Assembly: GCF_000970855.1 (NCBI RefSeq)
Contig: NZ_KQ034046.1
Location: 905,755-969,754, forward strand
Reading direction: 5' to 3'
DNA: 64,000 nt
DNA from: Lactobacillus helsingborgensis
Lineage (GTDB): Bacteria > Bacillota > Bacilli > Lactobacillales > Lactobacillaceae
Made by a program: the position numbers and the translations under genes. Shown here one piece after another: positions 36,975 through 46,595 of this stretch. The notes beneath the pieces were generated by a model that was not told the origin of the DNA, did no database searches, and saw only the letters and a program-made list of their open reading frames with translations. Position 1 is the first letter of the stretch; each line of letters opens with the position of its first letter.

Positions 36975-37604
36975 TTATTTACACTTTAAATATGAATAAG
37001 GATCGTTTTTATCGCGGGCTGTCATAGAATAACGTCCAAATAAAATCATCGCATGATGAGTATGAATCCATTCATCGCGAGGAAGAATTTCCTCCAGTCT
37101 TTTTTCAACCTGCAGCGGCTTAGCATCTTGAGGTACAATATGAAAACGTTTGGAAATACGAGACACATGAGTATCAACTGCAATAGCTGGAATGCCAAAG
37201 CCTTCAGCTAAAACCACGTTAGCCGTTTTCTCTCCTACTCCTGGCAAAGAAATTAATTCATCTTTATCTTGAGGGATTTGGCTATGGTATTTTGTTACTA
37301 AGATTTCGGCAGTAGCTTTTAAATGCTTTGCTTTCGAATGGTACAACCCGATCTGTGAAATATGCTTCTCAATTGCAGCAATAGTCGCTTGAGCTAAATC
37401 TTTAGGTTCAGGATAGTCTGCCATAAATTTGGGCATTACTTTATTAACCATTTTATCAGTAGTTTGCGCGCTCATTAACACGGCACACAGCAAGTGAAAA
37501 TTATTATCCCAAACTAATTCACCCTTGGCATCCGGATACATGTGGTTAATACATTCCAAAACTTTTCGTGCTTCTTTTGTAGTTAAAATTTTTTCTTGCG
37601 TCAT
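36975..37604 (-). CDS. nth: Endonuclease III (Nth) lacking the iron-sulfur cluster motif
   Basis: A 209-aa HhH-GPD DNA glycosylase and AP lyase for oxidised pyrimidines. The helix-hairpin-helix SLPGVGEKTANVVL (119-132) holds catalytic Lys126, and D144 lies in AVDTHVSR. In typical Nth the C-terminus after the FGRY segment carries four cysteines in a CX6CX2CX5C pattern for a [4Fe-4S] cluster; here the residues after FGRY192 include a single Cys (208) and the chain ends at 209. Catalytic residues are intact, so activity is expected. Start overlaps the dnaD stop by 1 base. Confidence 0.92.
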   Translation of the reverse strand: MTQEKILTTKEARKVLECINHMYPDAKGELVWDNNFHLLCAVLMSAQTTDKMVNKVMPKFMADYPEPKDLAQATIAAIEKHISQIGLYHSKAKHLKATAEILVTKYHSQIPQDKDELISLPGVGEKTANVVLAEGFGIPAIAVDTHVSRISKRFHIVPQDAKPLQVEKRLEEILPRDEWIHTHHAMILFGRYSMTARDKNDPYSYLKCK

Positions 37605-38245
37605 TAGTGATTCCTTCTTAAAAATTTTTGCACTTCACTACTTGTTTTTAAATTATGTCTTTGCCAATTAAGCAGAACGCGATCAACGTATTTTAAGCTA
37701 TATGCTTGTGCTAGAACTGCTTCTCTCAAAGCCATTTTGATAAGTACCGGATCATGATGATCAACGTTTAGCCAAAATGCAATTTCTTCACGTTCAATTG
37801 GACTTAAATAACGTCCAAATTCAATTTCAAATTGACGCACTAATTGTGTTAGTGGACTATTATCAACACTGGAAGTAGAGCTATTATTGCCGGCTTTTTT
37901 ATTACCTGATTTAATTTTATCTTCCAGCAGCAAGTCTAACTGGTTATACAATTGGTCTAAATTGTACTTATTGCCAATCTTGCCACTTTTGTCGGAAATT
38001 TGATCAATACTAAGAAAATTCTGTTCAATTAGCTTCTGAACTAGAGCCGTAATTTCGGAAACTGATAAATTAGTATTTGCTGCCAGTTGCTCATCAGTTG
38101 GGAAAAAATTCCCCTTTTGAGCAAACATTTCCAGCTGAATAATGACAATCATCTCAGCATCATCGATTTTAAGTTGCGGATAATATGCAAGCAGGCCATT
38201 TGAAAAAGTAGTCGTACCTAAAGCGCGGTAATCATTGTACTGCAT
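37604..38245 (-). CDS. dnaD: Primosomal replication protein DnaD
   Basis: A 213-aa replication initiation and restart protein. The N-terminal winged-helix DDBH1 domain (about 1-105) includes LAANTNLSVSEITALVQKL, and the C-terminal DDBH2 domain (about 130-205) carries the family motif region EREEIAFWLN and YVDRVLLNWQ. dnaD-nth forms a pair with a 1-base overlap. A terminator separates it from asnS upstream, so expression may depend on readthrough or a promoter in 38246-38318. Confidence 0.9.
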   Translation of the reverse strand: MQYNDYRALGTTTFSNGLLAYYPQLKIDDAEMIVIIQLEMFAQKGNFFPTDEQLAANTNLSVSEITALVQKLIEQNFLSIDQISDKSGKIGNKYNLDQLYNQLDLLLEDKIKSGNKKAGNNSSTSSVDNSPLTQLVRQFEIEFGRYLSPIEREEIAFWLNVDHHDPVLIKMALREAVLAQAYSLKYVDRVLLNWQRHNLKTSSEVQKFLRRNH

Positions 38246-38262
38246 GATAAATTCTCCTTTAA

Positions 38263-38297
38263 AAAAGTTGAACTAAATTAACTTTAGTTCAACTTTT
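38263..38297 (-). terminator. Terminator downstream of asnS
   Basis: Perfect 15-bp stem AAAAGTTGAACTAAA (38263-38277) and TTTAGTTCAACTTTT (38283-38297) with a 5-base loop, between asnS and dnaD on the - strand. Confidence 0.88.
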
Positions 38298-38318
38298 AAC
38301 TGTTTTATTAACTTTGAA

Positions 38319-39617
38319 TTAAGGTTGCAAGCGATTAATCATTCTTGGAAATGGAATAGCTTCGCGGACGTGGTCTAATTTACAGATCCAGGCAATCACC
38401 CGTTCAAAGCCCATTCCGAAACCAGAATGAGGAACACTGCCATACTTACGCAAGTCTAGATACCAACCGTAATCTTCTTTGTTTAAGCCAGCTTCTTCTA
38501 TCTGTTTAAGTATGGTATCGTAGTCGCTTTCTCTTTCAGAACCGCCCATAATTTCGCCGTATCCTTCTGGAGCTAAAACATCTGCACAGAGATATTCTTT
38601 TGGATTATCAGGGTTTTTCTTCATGTAAAATGGCTTAATTGCAGTTGGGTAGTTAACAATGAAGAAAGGACGGTCAAATTTTTCTGAGATAAAGGCTTCA
38701 TCAGGTGCGCCAAAGTCGTCGCCCCACTTGAAGTCACGTCCGTCATCCTGCAACATTTTTACTGCATCGTCGTAAGACAAACGAGTATAGTTTCCTTGGG
38801 CAGCAGGCTCTAATTTTTTAGGATCGCGTCCCAATATTTCTAATTCATATTGACAATTTTGTAGAACTTGACCAGTAACGTAGGATAAAAACCGTTCTTG
38901 CAGATCAAGAGATTCATCTTGATGCATCCAAGCCATTTCAGGTTCCATCATCCAAAATTCCGTCAAGTGCCGTCTTGTTTTAGATTCTTCAGCTCTGAAA
39001 GTTGGACCAAAGGTAAAAATTTTACCGAATGCGGCGGCTCCTACTTCACCATAAAGTTGTCCAGATTGTGAGAGGTAGGCGTCACCACCAAAATACTCTG
39101 TATGGAATAATTCTGTGGTTCCTTCTGGAGCAGAATGCATGAAGATAGGGGCATCAAACTTTATAAAGCCTTCTTTTTCAAAAAAGTCAACAGTCGCCTT
39201 AAAAATTGTGTTTCTAATCCGCATAATTGCAAAAGGACGTTTGCTTCTTAACCATAAATGGCGGTGGTCAAGTAAAAAGTCAATTCCGTGTTCCTTGTTG
39301 CCAATTGGGTAGCCTTCATTATTGGTAATAAGCTTTAGATCTGAGATTTGAATTTCATAACCAAAATGGGAACGTTCATCTTGGTGAACAGTACCGGTTA
39401 TGTAAAAACTGGCTTCCTGATGTAACGATTTTGCAATTTCAAAAACTTCATTAGAAACCGCATTTTTACGCACTACACCCTGAAAAAATGCAGTACCATC
39501 ACGTAATTGCAAGAACACAATTTTACCACTTGAACGCTTGTCAGTAAGCCAAACATGCATTTGGACTTCTTCATCAACGTGTTTGCGGCAATCTTCAATT
39601 GAAATTAATTCTGTCAT
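38319..39617 (-). CDS. asnS: Asparagine-tRNA ligase
   Basis: A 432-aa class IIb aminoacyl-tRNA synthetase. It has an N-terminal OB-fold anticodon-binding domain (about 1-110) and a catalytic core with motif 2 [21 protein letters not shown] (about 209-228) and motif 3 with [20 protein letters not shown] near the C-terminus. The length and the WMMEPE sequence indicate AsnRS rather than AspRS. No T-box leader is seen in the short upstream region. In Bacillus asnS also stands between tseB and dnaD (with aspB, which is absent here). Confidence 0.94.
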   Translation of the reverse strand: MTELISIEDCRKHVDEEVQMHVWLTDKRSSGKIVFLQLRDGTAFFQGVVRKNAVSNEVFEIAKSLHQEASFYITGTVHQDERSHFGYEIQISDLKLITNNEGYPIGNKEHGIDFLLDHRHLWLRSKRPFAIMRIRNTIFKATVDFFEKEGFIKFDAPIFMHSAPEGTTELFHTEYFGGDAYLSQSGQLYGEVGAAAFGKIFTFGPTFRAEESKTRRHLTEFWMMEPEMAWMHQDESLDLQERFLSYVTGQVLQNCQYELEILGRDPKKLEPAAQGNYTRLSYDDAVKMLQDDGRDFKWGDDFGAPDEAFISEKFDRPFFIVNYPTAIKPFYMKKNPDNPKEYLCADVLAPEGYGEIMGGSERESDYDTILKQIEEAGLNKEDYGWYLDLRKYGSVPHSGFGMGFERVIAWICKLDHVREAIPFPRMINRLQP

Positions 39618-39683
39618 AAACTTTTATTCCACTTTCCTTATCATATCAAATTAATAATACCAAAGTTTTATCGATTTAGCGAC

Positions 39684-40166
39684 TTAACCCACTAATTTTC
39701 CATTTTTAAATTCATATAGTTGGTAGTGATATTCACCTGCTAAGTTTTTAGAACTGACTTCCCAAACAGCTTTTCCTTGATACCAGCCTAAGTTAACTTC
39801 GGTAATTTTCTCATTTGGCCTTTTAGATTCGTATTTATGACGAATCACTTCTTCGTTCACACCTTTATTTGCCGGATATAAGTAAGCTTTTTTGGAGCCT
39901 GGAAGATAAATAAAATAAAAAGTTTTACGCTTCTTATCTAGACCTTTAAGTGCGTAGCTATTTATACCGCGGTCTAAGTGGTAGTTTTTTTCAGTATACT
40001 TAATTGGCGTTTTTTGTAAAGCAATTCTATTAAGTTCACGTGTTTGTGTTCTTTCGGGATTTCCAGCTTTATAAAAAATTATAATGAAAGCAAAGTATAA
40101 AAATACTATCAATATTAAAATGTAGGTTAAAAACTTAACGGTTTGTTTTGTATCATCATTTATCAT
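39684..40166 (-). CDS. tseB: TseB-like cell-wall elongation regulator (YpmB, DUF5590)
   Basis: A 160-aa membrane-anchored protein. One N-terminal helix (about 10-30) is followed by an extracytoplasmic cystatin-like pair of domains (PepSY-like; DKKRKTFYFIYLPGSKKAYLY and VNLGWYQGKAVWEVSS). In B. subtilis TseB (YpmB) binds PBP2A and tunes elongation. Length, topology and position between dinG and asnS match. The start overlaps the dinG stop by 11 bases. Confidence 0.83.
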   Translation of the reverse strand: MINDDTKQTVKFLTYILILIVFLYFAFIIIFYKAGNPERTQTRELNRIALQKTPIKYTEKNYHLDRGINSYALKGLDKKRKTFYFIYLPGSKKAYLYPANKGVNEEVIRHKYESKRPNEKITEVNLGWYQGKAVWEVSSKNLAGEYHYQLYEFKNGKLVG

Positions 40167-42942
40167 AGTTATCTAACTTTTCTTCCAATTCGTTTAAATT
40201 TATTCTTTTGACTTTAACAGGGATAGCAGCTAAAAAGACTTGCCCATAATCTTTAGTCCAAAGCCGCGAATCTAAGATTAAAAACTGCCCTCTATCCTGT
40301 TCACCGCGAATTAATCTGCCCATTCCCTGCTTGAAACGAATAATTGCTCGCGGCATAGTGTCGGAATGAAAAACATCAACGCCGCTATCAACAAGTTGCT
40401 TTTGGCGCAATTTAACTTCTGGTAAATCTGGTGATTCAAACGGCAATTTAGTTGCTATTACGAGATCAACACCACATTCATGGAAATCAATCCCTTCCCA
40501 AAAACTGTCTGCTCCAAGGATAATAGCTTTTTTTACTATAGCAAATCTTTTGATAATACGGTTATTTGAGCCGGAAACGCCTTGAGCTAAAATTTCAAAA
40601 TCTCGTAAATGCGGTGAGTTAATGATTGCACTATAGACATTCTTTATTAACTCCAAATTAGTCATTAAAACTAAAACATGATTTTTGGTTTGCAAGTCAT
40701 GCTCTAGAATTTGAATTAAAATTTTTGCAAAAGCCGGTTCGTTAACATCAGGCAAATCATTAACGGATAAAACTTCCAGATGATCAGCGAGTTTAAAGGT
40801 GCTCGTGCCGACATATTCTTGTGGTGTCAGGTCTGTCAAACCCAGTTGCTTAACAATAAAATCAAACCCATTTTCACTAGTCAGAGTTGCACTAACAAAC
40901 AGAATATGATCGAAACGATCATATATTTTACGTAATTCTGGAGTAGCATCGAGCATTAACCAGCTTAAGTTGGCACTCAATGGATCTTGGGGATTGGTTA
41001 AAGAAACTATAAATCCTTCAAGATCAAGATAAGTCCTTTTCCGCAATAAATCTGATAATTGATAGCTTTTAGTAATGTAGTAGTCTAACTGATCTATTTG
41101 GGCAGAAATATCACTCAAAATAGCATCCCGATCAATATTAGAACTATCAGTTTCATTATAAAGTTTAAATAAGATCTGGTTAGTTTGCTGCCTGACATTT
41201 TCTAATTTGCGCTGCAACTCAGCTAGTTTTACTAAAAATTGATTATTTTTCGGAAATAAATCTGTGCCTTTAAAGCTGAGAAGTAAGTTGCCATTAGACA
41301 AAACACTTTGACTGACGGCTTTTTTCTTTTTAGAGCATAACAAATGTTGCAAATGATTGATTACTTTAATTAAATCTAATATTTGGGGGTCTAATTTTTC
41401 CAGTAAAAAATTAAATTGGACATCATTGCCATATTGGTTAAACACACTGTCATCAGCGTAGAAAAGCAAATTACGCAAATGAGTTAGCGCTCCCCATAGG
41501 GATTCAAATTGAAAAGAATCATTGCGCGAACTAATAACATTGTCTACAAAGCGATGTGCTTCGTCAATCACCAAATAGGGATTTTGTCCCCAAATAGTGT
41601 CATTATAATGGTTAGCTAAAAATGCGTGATTGGTTACTAGAATATCAGCTTGCTCTTGACGTTGCCTTGCCAAATTCCAAAAGTCCACTTTCGCAAAACT
41701 GCTCCCGACACGAGCATCCCCCGGATGAGCTATTTGCGCAAACAAAGGTGCTCGATAATTAGTTAACTGCAATTCATCCAAATCACCCGTATTCGTTTCA
41801 GTTAACCAAACCAAAATTCGCATCTGCAAAACCAGAGTTAATTTATTTGGTGTATCTTGGTATAAACTTTGATAAAAACCATCTAAATCAAGATAATGAT
41901 TGCTGGCCTTAACTTCTTCTGCTTTTAAATCCAAGTTAGTCACATTTAATAACTGAGGTATCTCTTTATTAATAATTTGTCTTTGCAAAACTTTAGTCGG
42001 TGTGGCAATTACTAATTTTCTACTGGTATAAAGCTGATAAGAATATGCGCATAAATATGAAAATGTCTTTCCGGTACCGTTTGGTGCTTCAACCAGCAAA
42101 GCTTTTTGGTCAGAAGTATTAATGAATTGCTCAATCCGGTTAATCAGATCAACTTGAGGCTGCCTATAATTAATTTTCTTTTTAAAAAGCTTTCTTTTTG
42201 CCTGATCACTTTGAGGAAAAGTAGCTGAATGCTCTTGCTCATTATTAGCTACGCTTTTTTGTTTTCTTAAAATTATTTGACGTACCTGCTGATATTTGGC
42301 AGGTAAAGGACGCTTTTCTTTGCGAGCGTCATCAGCGATCGTGGTAAAAATCCATGACGTATCACGAATTAACCCGTGTGCTAATGAACTAAGTGTGTTA
42401 AGAGTTGCTTGCGGTAATTTTTCCAAGCGCCGAATGATTTTTATTAGCAGCACAGCAGTTCCGTAAGCATCAGAATCAGCCTTGTGTGGATTTAAATGTT
42501 CAATCTGTAATTGGGCAGTCAAGTCACTCAATTTATAGGATGGTTCGGTGGGAAAAGCTATTTTAGCCAGCTCCACCGTATCAATTGCCCGGTTAGTAAG
42601 AGGCTCGTAGCCATGCTCTACCAATTCATAATTTAAGAAAGGCAAATCAAAGTTGACGTTATGAGCCACAAAAACTGTATCTTTGAGAATCTTAATAATT
42701 TGAGGAGCATAATATGAAAAATCCTTCTGATGAGCAACATCTTTATCATGTATGTGCGTTAAGTTTTGAACAGCTATAGGTATTTCACGGTGAGGATTAA
42801 TTAAAAAAGAATACGTTTTTACAACTTTTAGATTTTTTATTATGGCACAACCAAACTGAATAATATGATTGTTGTCTTCACGCTGTGTCCCGGTAGTTTC
42901 CAAATCTACTACAGCAAAAACAGTATTGGCAAATGACTTCAT
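40156..42942 (-). CDS. dinG: DinG-family helicase with N-terminal DEDD exonuclease
   Basis: A 928-aa protein. Residues about 1-165 form a DEDDh 3'-5' exonuclease like DNA polymerase III epsilon (VVDLETTGT at 12-20, AHNVNFDLPFLNYEL near 95, HKADSDAYGTA near 153). The rest is an XPD-like superfamily 2 helicase: Walker A EAPNGTGKT near 289, IDEAH near 461 and motif VI QGMGRLIRGEQDRG near 885. No four-cysteine iron-sulfur cluster is evident between motifs I and II, as in the staphylococcal form. It lies 24 bases downstream of rexA; a role in repair or restart is likely. Confidence 0.92.
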   Translation of the reverse strand: MKSFANTVFAVVDLETTGTQREDNNHIIQFGCAIIKNLKVVKTYSFLINPHREIPIAVQNLTHIHDKDVAHQKDFSYYAPQIIKILKDTVFVAHNVNFDLPFLNYELVEHGYEPLTNRAIDTVELAKIAFPTEPSYKLSDLTAQLQIEHLNPHKADSDAYGTAVLLIKIIRRLEKLPQATLNTLSSLAHGLIRDTSWIFTTIADDARKEKRPLPAKYQQVRQIILRKQKSVANNEQEHSATFPQSDQAKRKLFKKKINYRQPQVDLINRIEQFINTSDQKALLVEAPNGTGKTFSYLCAYSYQLYTSRKLVIATPTKVLQRQIINKEIPQLLNVTNLDLKAEEVKASNHYLDLDGFYQSLYQDTPNKLTLVLQMRILVWLTETNTGDLDELQLTNYRAPLFAQIAHPGDARVGSSFAKVDFWNLARQRQEQADILVTNHAFLANHYNDTIWGQNPYLVIDEAHRFVDNVISSRNDSFQFESLWGALTHLRNLLFYADDSVFNQYGNDVQFNFLLEKLDPQILDLIKVINHLQHLLCSKKKKAVSQSVLSNGNLLLSFKGTDLFPKNNQFLVKLAELQRKLENVRQQTNQILFKLYNETDSSNIDRDAILSDISAQIDQLDYYITKSYQLSDLLRKRTYLDLEGFIVSLTNPQDPLSANLSWLMLDATPELRKIYDRFDHILFVSATLTSENGFDFIVKQLGLTDLTPQEYVGTSTFKLADHLEVLSVNDLPDVNEPAFAKILIQILEHDLQTKNHVLVLMTNLELIKNVYSAIINSPHLRDFEILAQGVSGSNNRIIKRFAIVKKAIILGADSFWEGIDFHECGVDLVIATKLPFESPDLPEVKLRQKQLVDSGVDVFHSDTMPRAIIRFKQGMGRLIRGEQDRGQFLILDSRLWTKDYGQVFLAAIPVKVKRINLNELEEKLDNYDK

Positions 42943-42966
42943 TTTTTAACTTGGCCCTCCTTTCAT

Positions 42967-45900
42967 CTATTTCACTTCTACAACTTTTTGAGCATCTAAT
43001 AAAATCAAATATTTACTTTTAACTTTGGCATCAGCAAAGGAATTCAATGCCCTTTCATAAAGGCGCAATTGTCCCCGGTATTTCTGCTTAATATTTTTGA
43101 TTGCCAGATCTAAATGTGTAGGATCAATGTGGTCAGTTTTATAGTCGAATAATATTATGCCATCTTTTTCAATAAAGTAACCATCAATTGTTCCGTGAAT
43201 TAAAATTTTAGCATTTGGATCGTCAAAATGCTCAAAAAGAATACTAGCAGGCAATAAACTGGAAAATTCAATTTCACGTTTTAAATTTTGCGGTTGTTGC
43301 CAAAACTTGGCAGCAAAATCACTGTGAACAAACCAATTAATTTGGTTCAGGTCAAGACTTGAAACTAGATTACTGTTCAATTTGTTTTGCTTAACTAGTT
43401 GCTGAACTTCTTCTTCAACCTGCTGCGGCTTTCCCTGACCGTGATAGTCATAATATTGCAAAATTAAGTGCATGGCGGTACCAATTTCGGCACCAGTAAA
43501 CTTAGTTTTGAATAAAAAATTAGGCTTGGTATCAATCGGTTGCAAATACCTATTTGTTGATGAGAGTAAGTGGGCATTTTCAAGTTCATTGTCAAGTGGA
43601 TCATTAAAAGCCTTTTTTATTTCAGAAACTGATTGGTAGGCTGTTGTTTTACTTGCATCCTTAAAGGGATAATCAAGCCCATACAAATCTTTAATTCTTG
43701 ATAGTAAATAGGAGTTTTCTGTATCTGCTTGTTCTTGAACCTGAGTTTCTACAACATTTATTGTTTCATCTTGATAGTCAATGTATAACAAATCCTGACC
43801 AGTTTCAGAAGCAAAATTAATATCAGAAATTTTTTGTGCGATCAATTCGTCAAATTTAATAGACGGCCCAATTAGATCCATTGGGTTTGTAGAATTTAGC
43901 TTACTATTAAGAGAAAGTTGGTTTTGCCATTTTTGCAATGTTTTCTGCAAATCATTGATATCCGCTACTAAAATTAGTTTTTGCCTTGCACGGGTCATTC
44001 CTACATACAAAATCCGTGCTTCTTCTTCTAGAAGCTGCCTTCTTTTGGCGACGTTATCAAATGCTTTAATTAAAGTATCGGCACGATAATGCTTACATCT
44101 AATAGTTAAACCAACTGAATCAGAGCTGATAATATAATTATTGCTTAAGTCACGCAGCTGAAACCGGTGTTCTAGTCCAAGATAAAAAACAATCGGAAAT
44201 TCCAGCCCTTTAGAGCCGTGAACTGTCATGAGACGGATGGAATTACCAGCTTCTTTGGTTAATAAGGGTTGGGCTAAATCTTTTTGGCTGCGTCTCATGC
44301 GCTCAATGAAATTGATAAATTGATATAGGCCTTTAAAGCCGGCGCTCTCATAAGAAGCCGCTCTTTCATACAAAGCTTCGAGATTAATTCTGCGTTGCTT
44401 GCCATTTGGCAAAGATGTCATAATTTCCAAAAGACTGGTTTTTTCATAAATACTCCACACCAATTCAGAAATTCTATGTGTTGTCGCAAATTGGCGCAAT
44501 TCTTCCAGTTGATTTAAAAAGTCCTTTATTCTTTGACTTAGTTGATCATCGACTGCAACGTAAGCTGTCAACGCACTATAAAAACTGGCATTTGGCGTAT
44601 GGATTCTAATCCGGCTTAAATCAGGTTCTTTAAAGTTAAAAAGAGGCGACCTTAAAACTGCTACCAACGGTATATCTTGATCAGGATTATCAATAATCCG
44701 CAGGTAATTTAAAATAATAGTTAATTCCAATGTTTGAAAATAGTTTTTAGCATCCGTAACCATGATGGGAATATTATTTTTAGCAAACTCCTGCATAATT
44801 TCAAGATTATTGCTCCGGCTCCTGGTTAAGATCACAATATCGCTATATTTAAAAGGCCGGAGTTTGTTTGGTTCCTGAGAATGTTGATCATAAACTAGCA
44901 AGTTTTCTTTTTTAAATTGTTTAATGCGGTTAATGACCATTGCGATTTCTGCTGAATCAATGTCTTCCTCATTCTCATTTTGAGTCTTATCAGTCTCTTT
45001 ACTTTTATCATGAAGAAGTATTTCAGTGGCGTCCGCCAAATTTTCAGGCTGGTTCTTGGAACCATACTTTAATTGCCCTTCTTTAGCATAGTCTATACCA
45101 CCAAAATCAGGGGTCAAAATGTTGGCAAAAACCTTATTAACAAAATTAATAACGGGTTTAGTCGAGCGGAAATTATCGGATAAAAGAATTCGTTCCTCTT
45201 TTGCAGCATTTTCTTGACGGGCAGCTTCTTGATATTTATGTAAAAACAAGCTTGGTTCAGCCTGCCTGAAGCCATAAATTGATTGCTTAACATCCCCCAC
45301 CATAAACATGTTGTTATGACCGTCTTTTTTAATTAATTGCAAGATCTTTTCTTGTAAGGGATTAATATCTTGATATTCATCAACTAAAATCTCGCTAAAT
45401 TTATCTTGATAAAATTTGCGGGCCATTGCCGAAGCAGAAGTATCTTGACTCAATATGCGATACGCTAACTGTTCCATATCACTAAAATCAAGTAAATTCT
45501 GTGCTCTTTTTAGTTCTTCAAAACGGTCGATTAAAGCCAATTCAGCTTTTGTAATTGCCGCCATTATCTGAGAGCCCTTTTGCAAGAGATTAATTTGTTC
45601 TTTTTCATCAGTAGCATAGAATGAAGTAAATGTCGTAAAAATTTGATCTCCTGCTTCGTTTTTTAAATTAACGCATTCTTCATAAAAAGCAACGAGATCC
45701 TCATCCCATTTACTGGACCTACGTATATTTTTTTTAAAAATACAAGCACGCAATTTTGCTCTCTGATCATCATAAGCAGCGTTATGTTTAAGACTATCTA
45801 AATAACAGGCTAAGCACTCATTAAACAAAGTAAAGGCTTCTTTTACTTTGCTAAATTCTTTAGTATTCATGATCGCGCTTTGCAGTACTTGGTCTATCTC

Positions 45901-46593
45901 ATCTTTTAAATCATCAAATAGCGTAATCAAATACGGCTTGACTTCTTTTTGCCAAATAGCTGATGTCACTACGCTTTGGTCAATTTGATATTTTTGAGGC
46001 AATTGCTTAAGCCACTCACGGTAATCGGGCTTGGCCATGGCGTAATTATATAAATCTAATAATAGATTTTGAGGTGTTTGGGCATCCCTGTCGCCAGCGA
46101 AATTGTCATAAAAAGCAATAAAACCGGTATCTTTTTCTGTTAAAAACTCACTTTCGACTTCTTTTAATGCCCGCTCTCGCATTAATTCCGCCTGAGTGTC
46201 ATCTGTTAAAACGCTGAAACTGGGATCAATGCCGACAACGTAATAGAACCGATGGATCACGTCTAAACAGAATGCGTCAACAGTAGAAATGTTGGCCGAA
46301 TCAATTAGATTTAGTTGCTGGCGGAAATTAACCTTGGTGTTGCCATTGTGGTATTCTACTAAAAGCAAATCTTTAATGCGCTTTTTCATTTCTGCGGCGG
46401 CTGCCTTGGTGAAAGTAACAACCAAAAGCTGGTCAATACTGGTGCCGTTCAATATTGCTCTTAACAAGCGGTACACTAAAACAGTAGTTTTACCACTGCC
46501 GGCAGACGCAGACACTAAAATATCTCGGTTGTCATCTGCAATCGCTTTTTTTTGAATATCAGTAAATGGGGGCTCAGTAGTATTTTTTGCCAT
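42967..46593 (-). CDS. rexA: RexA (AddA-type) helicase-nuclease subunit
   Basis: A 1208-aa UvrD-like helicase and nuclease. Walker A ASAGSGKTT at 29-37, LVDEYQDINPLQ near 395-406, MTVHGSKGLEFPIVF near 790 and the C-terminal RecB-type nuclease motif LFDYKTDHIDPTHL near 1150 are visible. With RexB it processes double-strand breaks to 3' overhangs at Chi-like sites. It is 2 bases behind rexB, so coupled. The length is normal. Confidence 0.96.
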   Translation of the reverse strand: MAKNTTEPPFTDIQKKAIADDNRDILVSASAGSGKTTVLVYRLLRAILNGTSIDQLLVVTFTKAAAAEMKKRIKDLLLVEYHNGNTKVNFRQQLNLIDSANISTVDAFCLDVIHRFYYVVGIDPSFSVLTDDTQAELMRERALKEVESEFLTEKDTGFIAFYDNFAGDRDAQTPQNLLLDLYNYAMAKPDYREWLKQLPQKYQIDQSVVTSAIWQKEVKPYLITLFDDLKDEIDQVLQSAIMNTKEFSKVKEAFTLFNECLACYLDSLKHNAAYDDQRAKLRACIFKKNIRRSSKWDEDLVAFYEECVNLKNEAGDQIFTTFTSFYATDEKEQINLLQKGSQIMAAITKAELALIDRFEELKRAQNLLDFSDMEQLAYRILSQDTSASAMARKFYQDKFSEILVDEYQDINPLQEKILQLIKKDGHNNMFMVGDVKQSIYGFRQAEPSLFLHKYQEAARQENAAKEERILLSDNFRSTKPVINFVNKVFANILTPDFGGIDYAKEGQLKYGSKNQPENLADATEILLHDKSKETDKTQNENEEDIDSAEIAMVINRIKQFKKENLLVYDQHSQEPNKLRPFKYSDIVILTRSRSNNLEIMQEFAKNNIPIMVTDAKNYFQTLELTIILNYLRIIDNPDQDIPLVAVLRSPLFNFKEPDLSRIRIHTPNASFYSALTAYVAVDDQLSQRIKDFLNQLEELRQFATTHRISELVWSIYEKTSLLEIMTSLPNGKQRRINLEALYERAASYESAGFKGLYQFINFIERMRRSQKDLAQPLLTKEAGNSIRLMTVHGSKGLEFPIVFYLGLEHRFQLRDLSNNYIISSDSVGLTIRCKHYRADTLIKAFDNVAKRRQLLEEEARILYVGMTRARQKLILVADINDLQKTLQKWQNQLSLNSKLNSTNPMDLIGPSIKFDELIAQKISDINFASETGQDLLYIDYQDETINVVETQVQEQADTENSYLLSRIKDLYGLDYPFKDASKTTAYQSVSEIKKAFNDPLDNELENAHLLSSTNRYLQPIDTKPNFLFKTKFTGAEIGTAMHLILQYYDYHGQGKPQQVEEEVQQLVKQNKLNSNLVSSLDLNQINWFVHSDFAAKFWQQPQNLKREIEFSSLLPASILFEHFDDPNAKILIHGTIDGYFIEKDGIILFDYKTDHIDPTHLDLAIKNIKQKYRGQLRLYERALNSFADAKVKSKYLILLDAQKVVEVK

Positions 46594-46595
46594 GT

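Noticed and set aside
39618-39683. T-box leader before asnS
   Set aside because: The gap is only 66 bases and has no T-box sequence or terminator.
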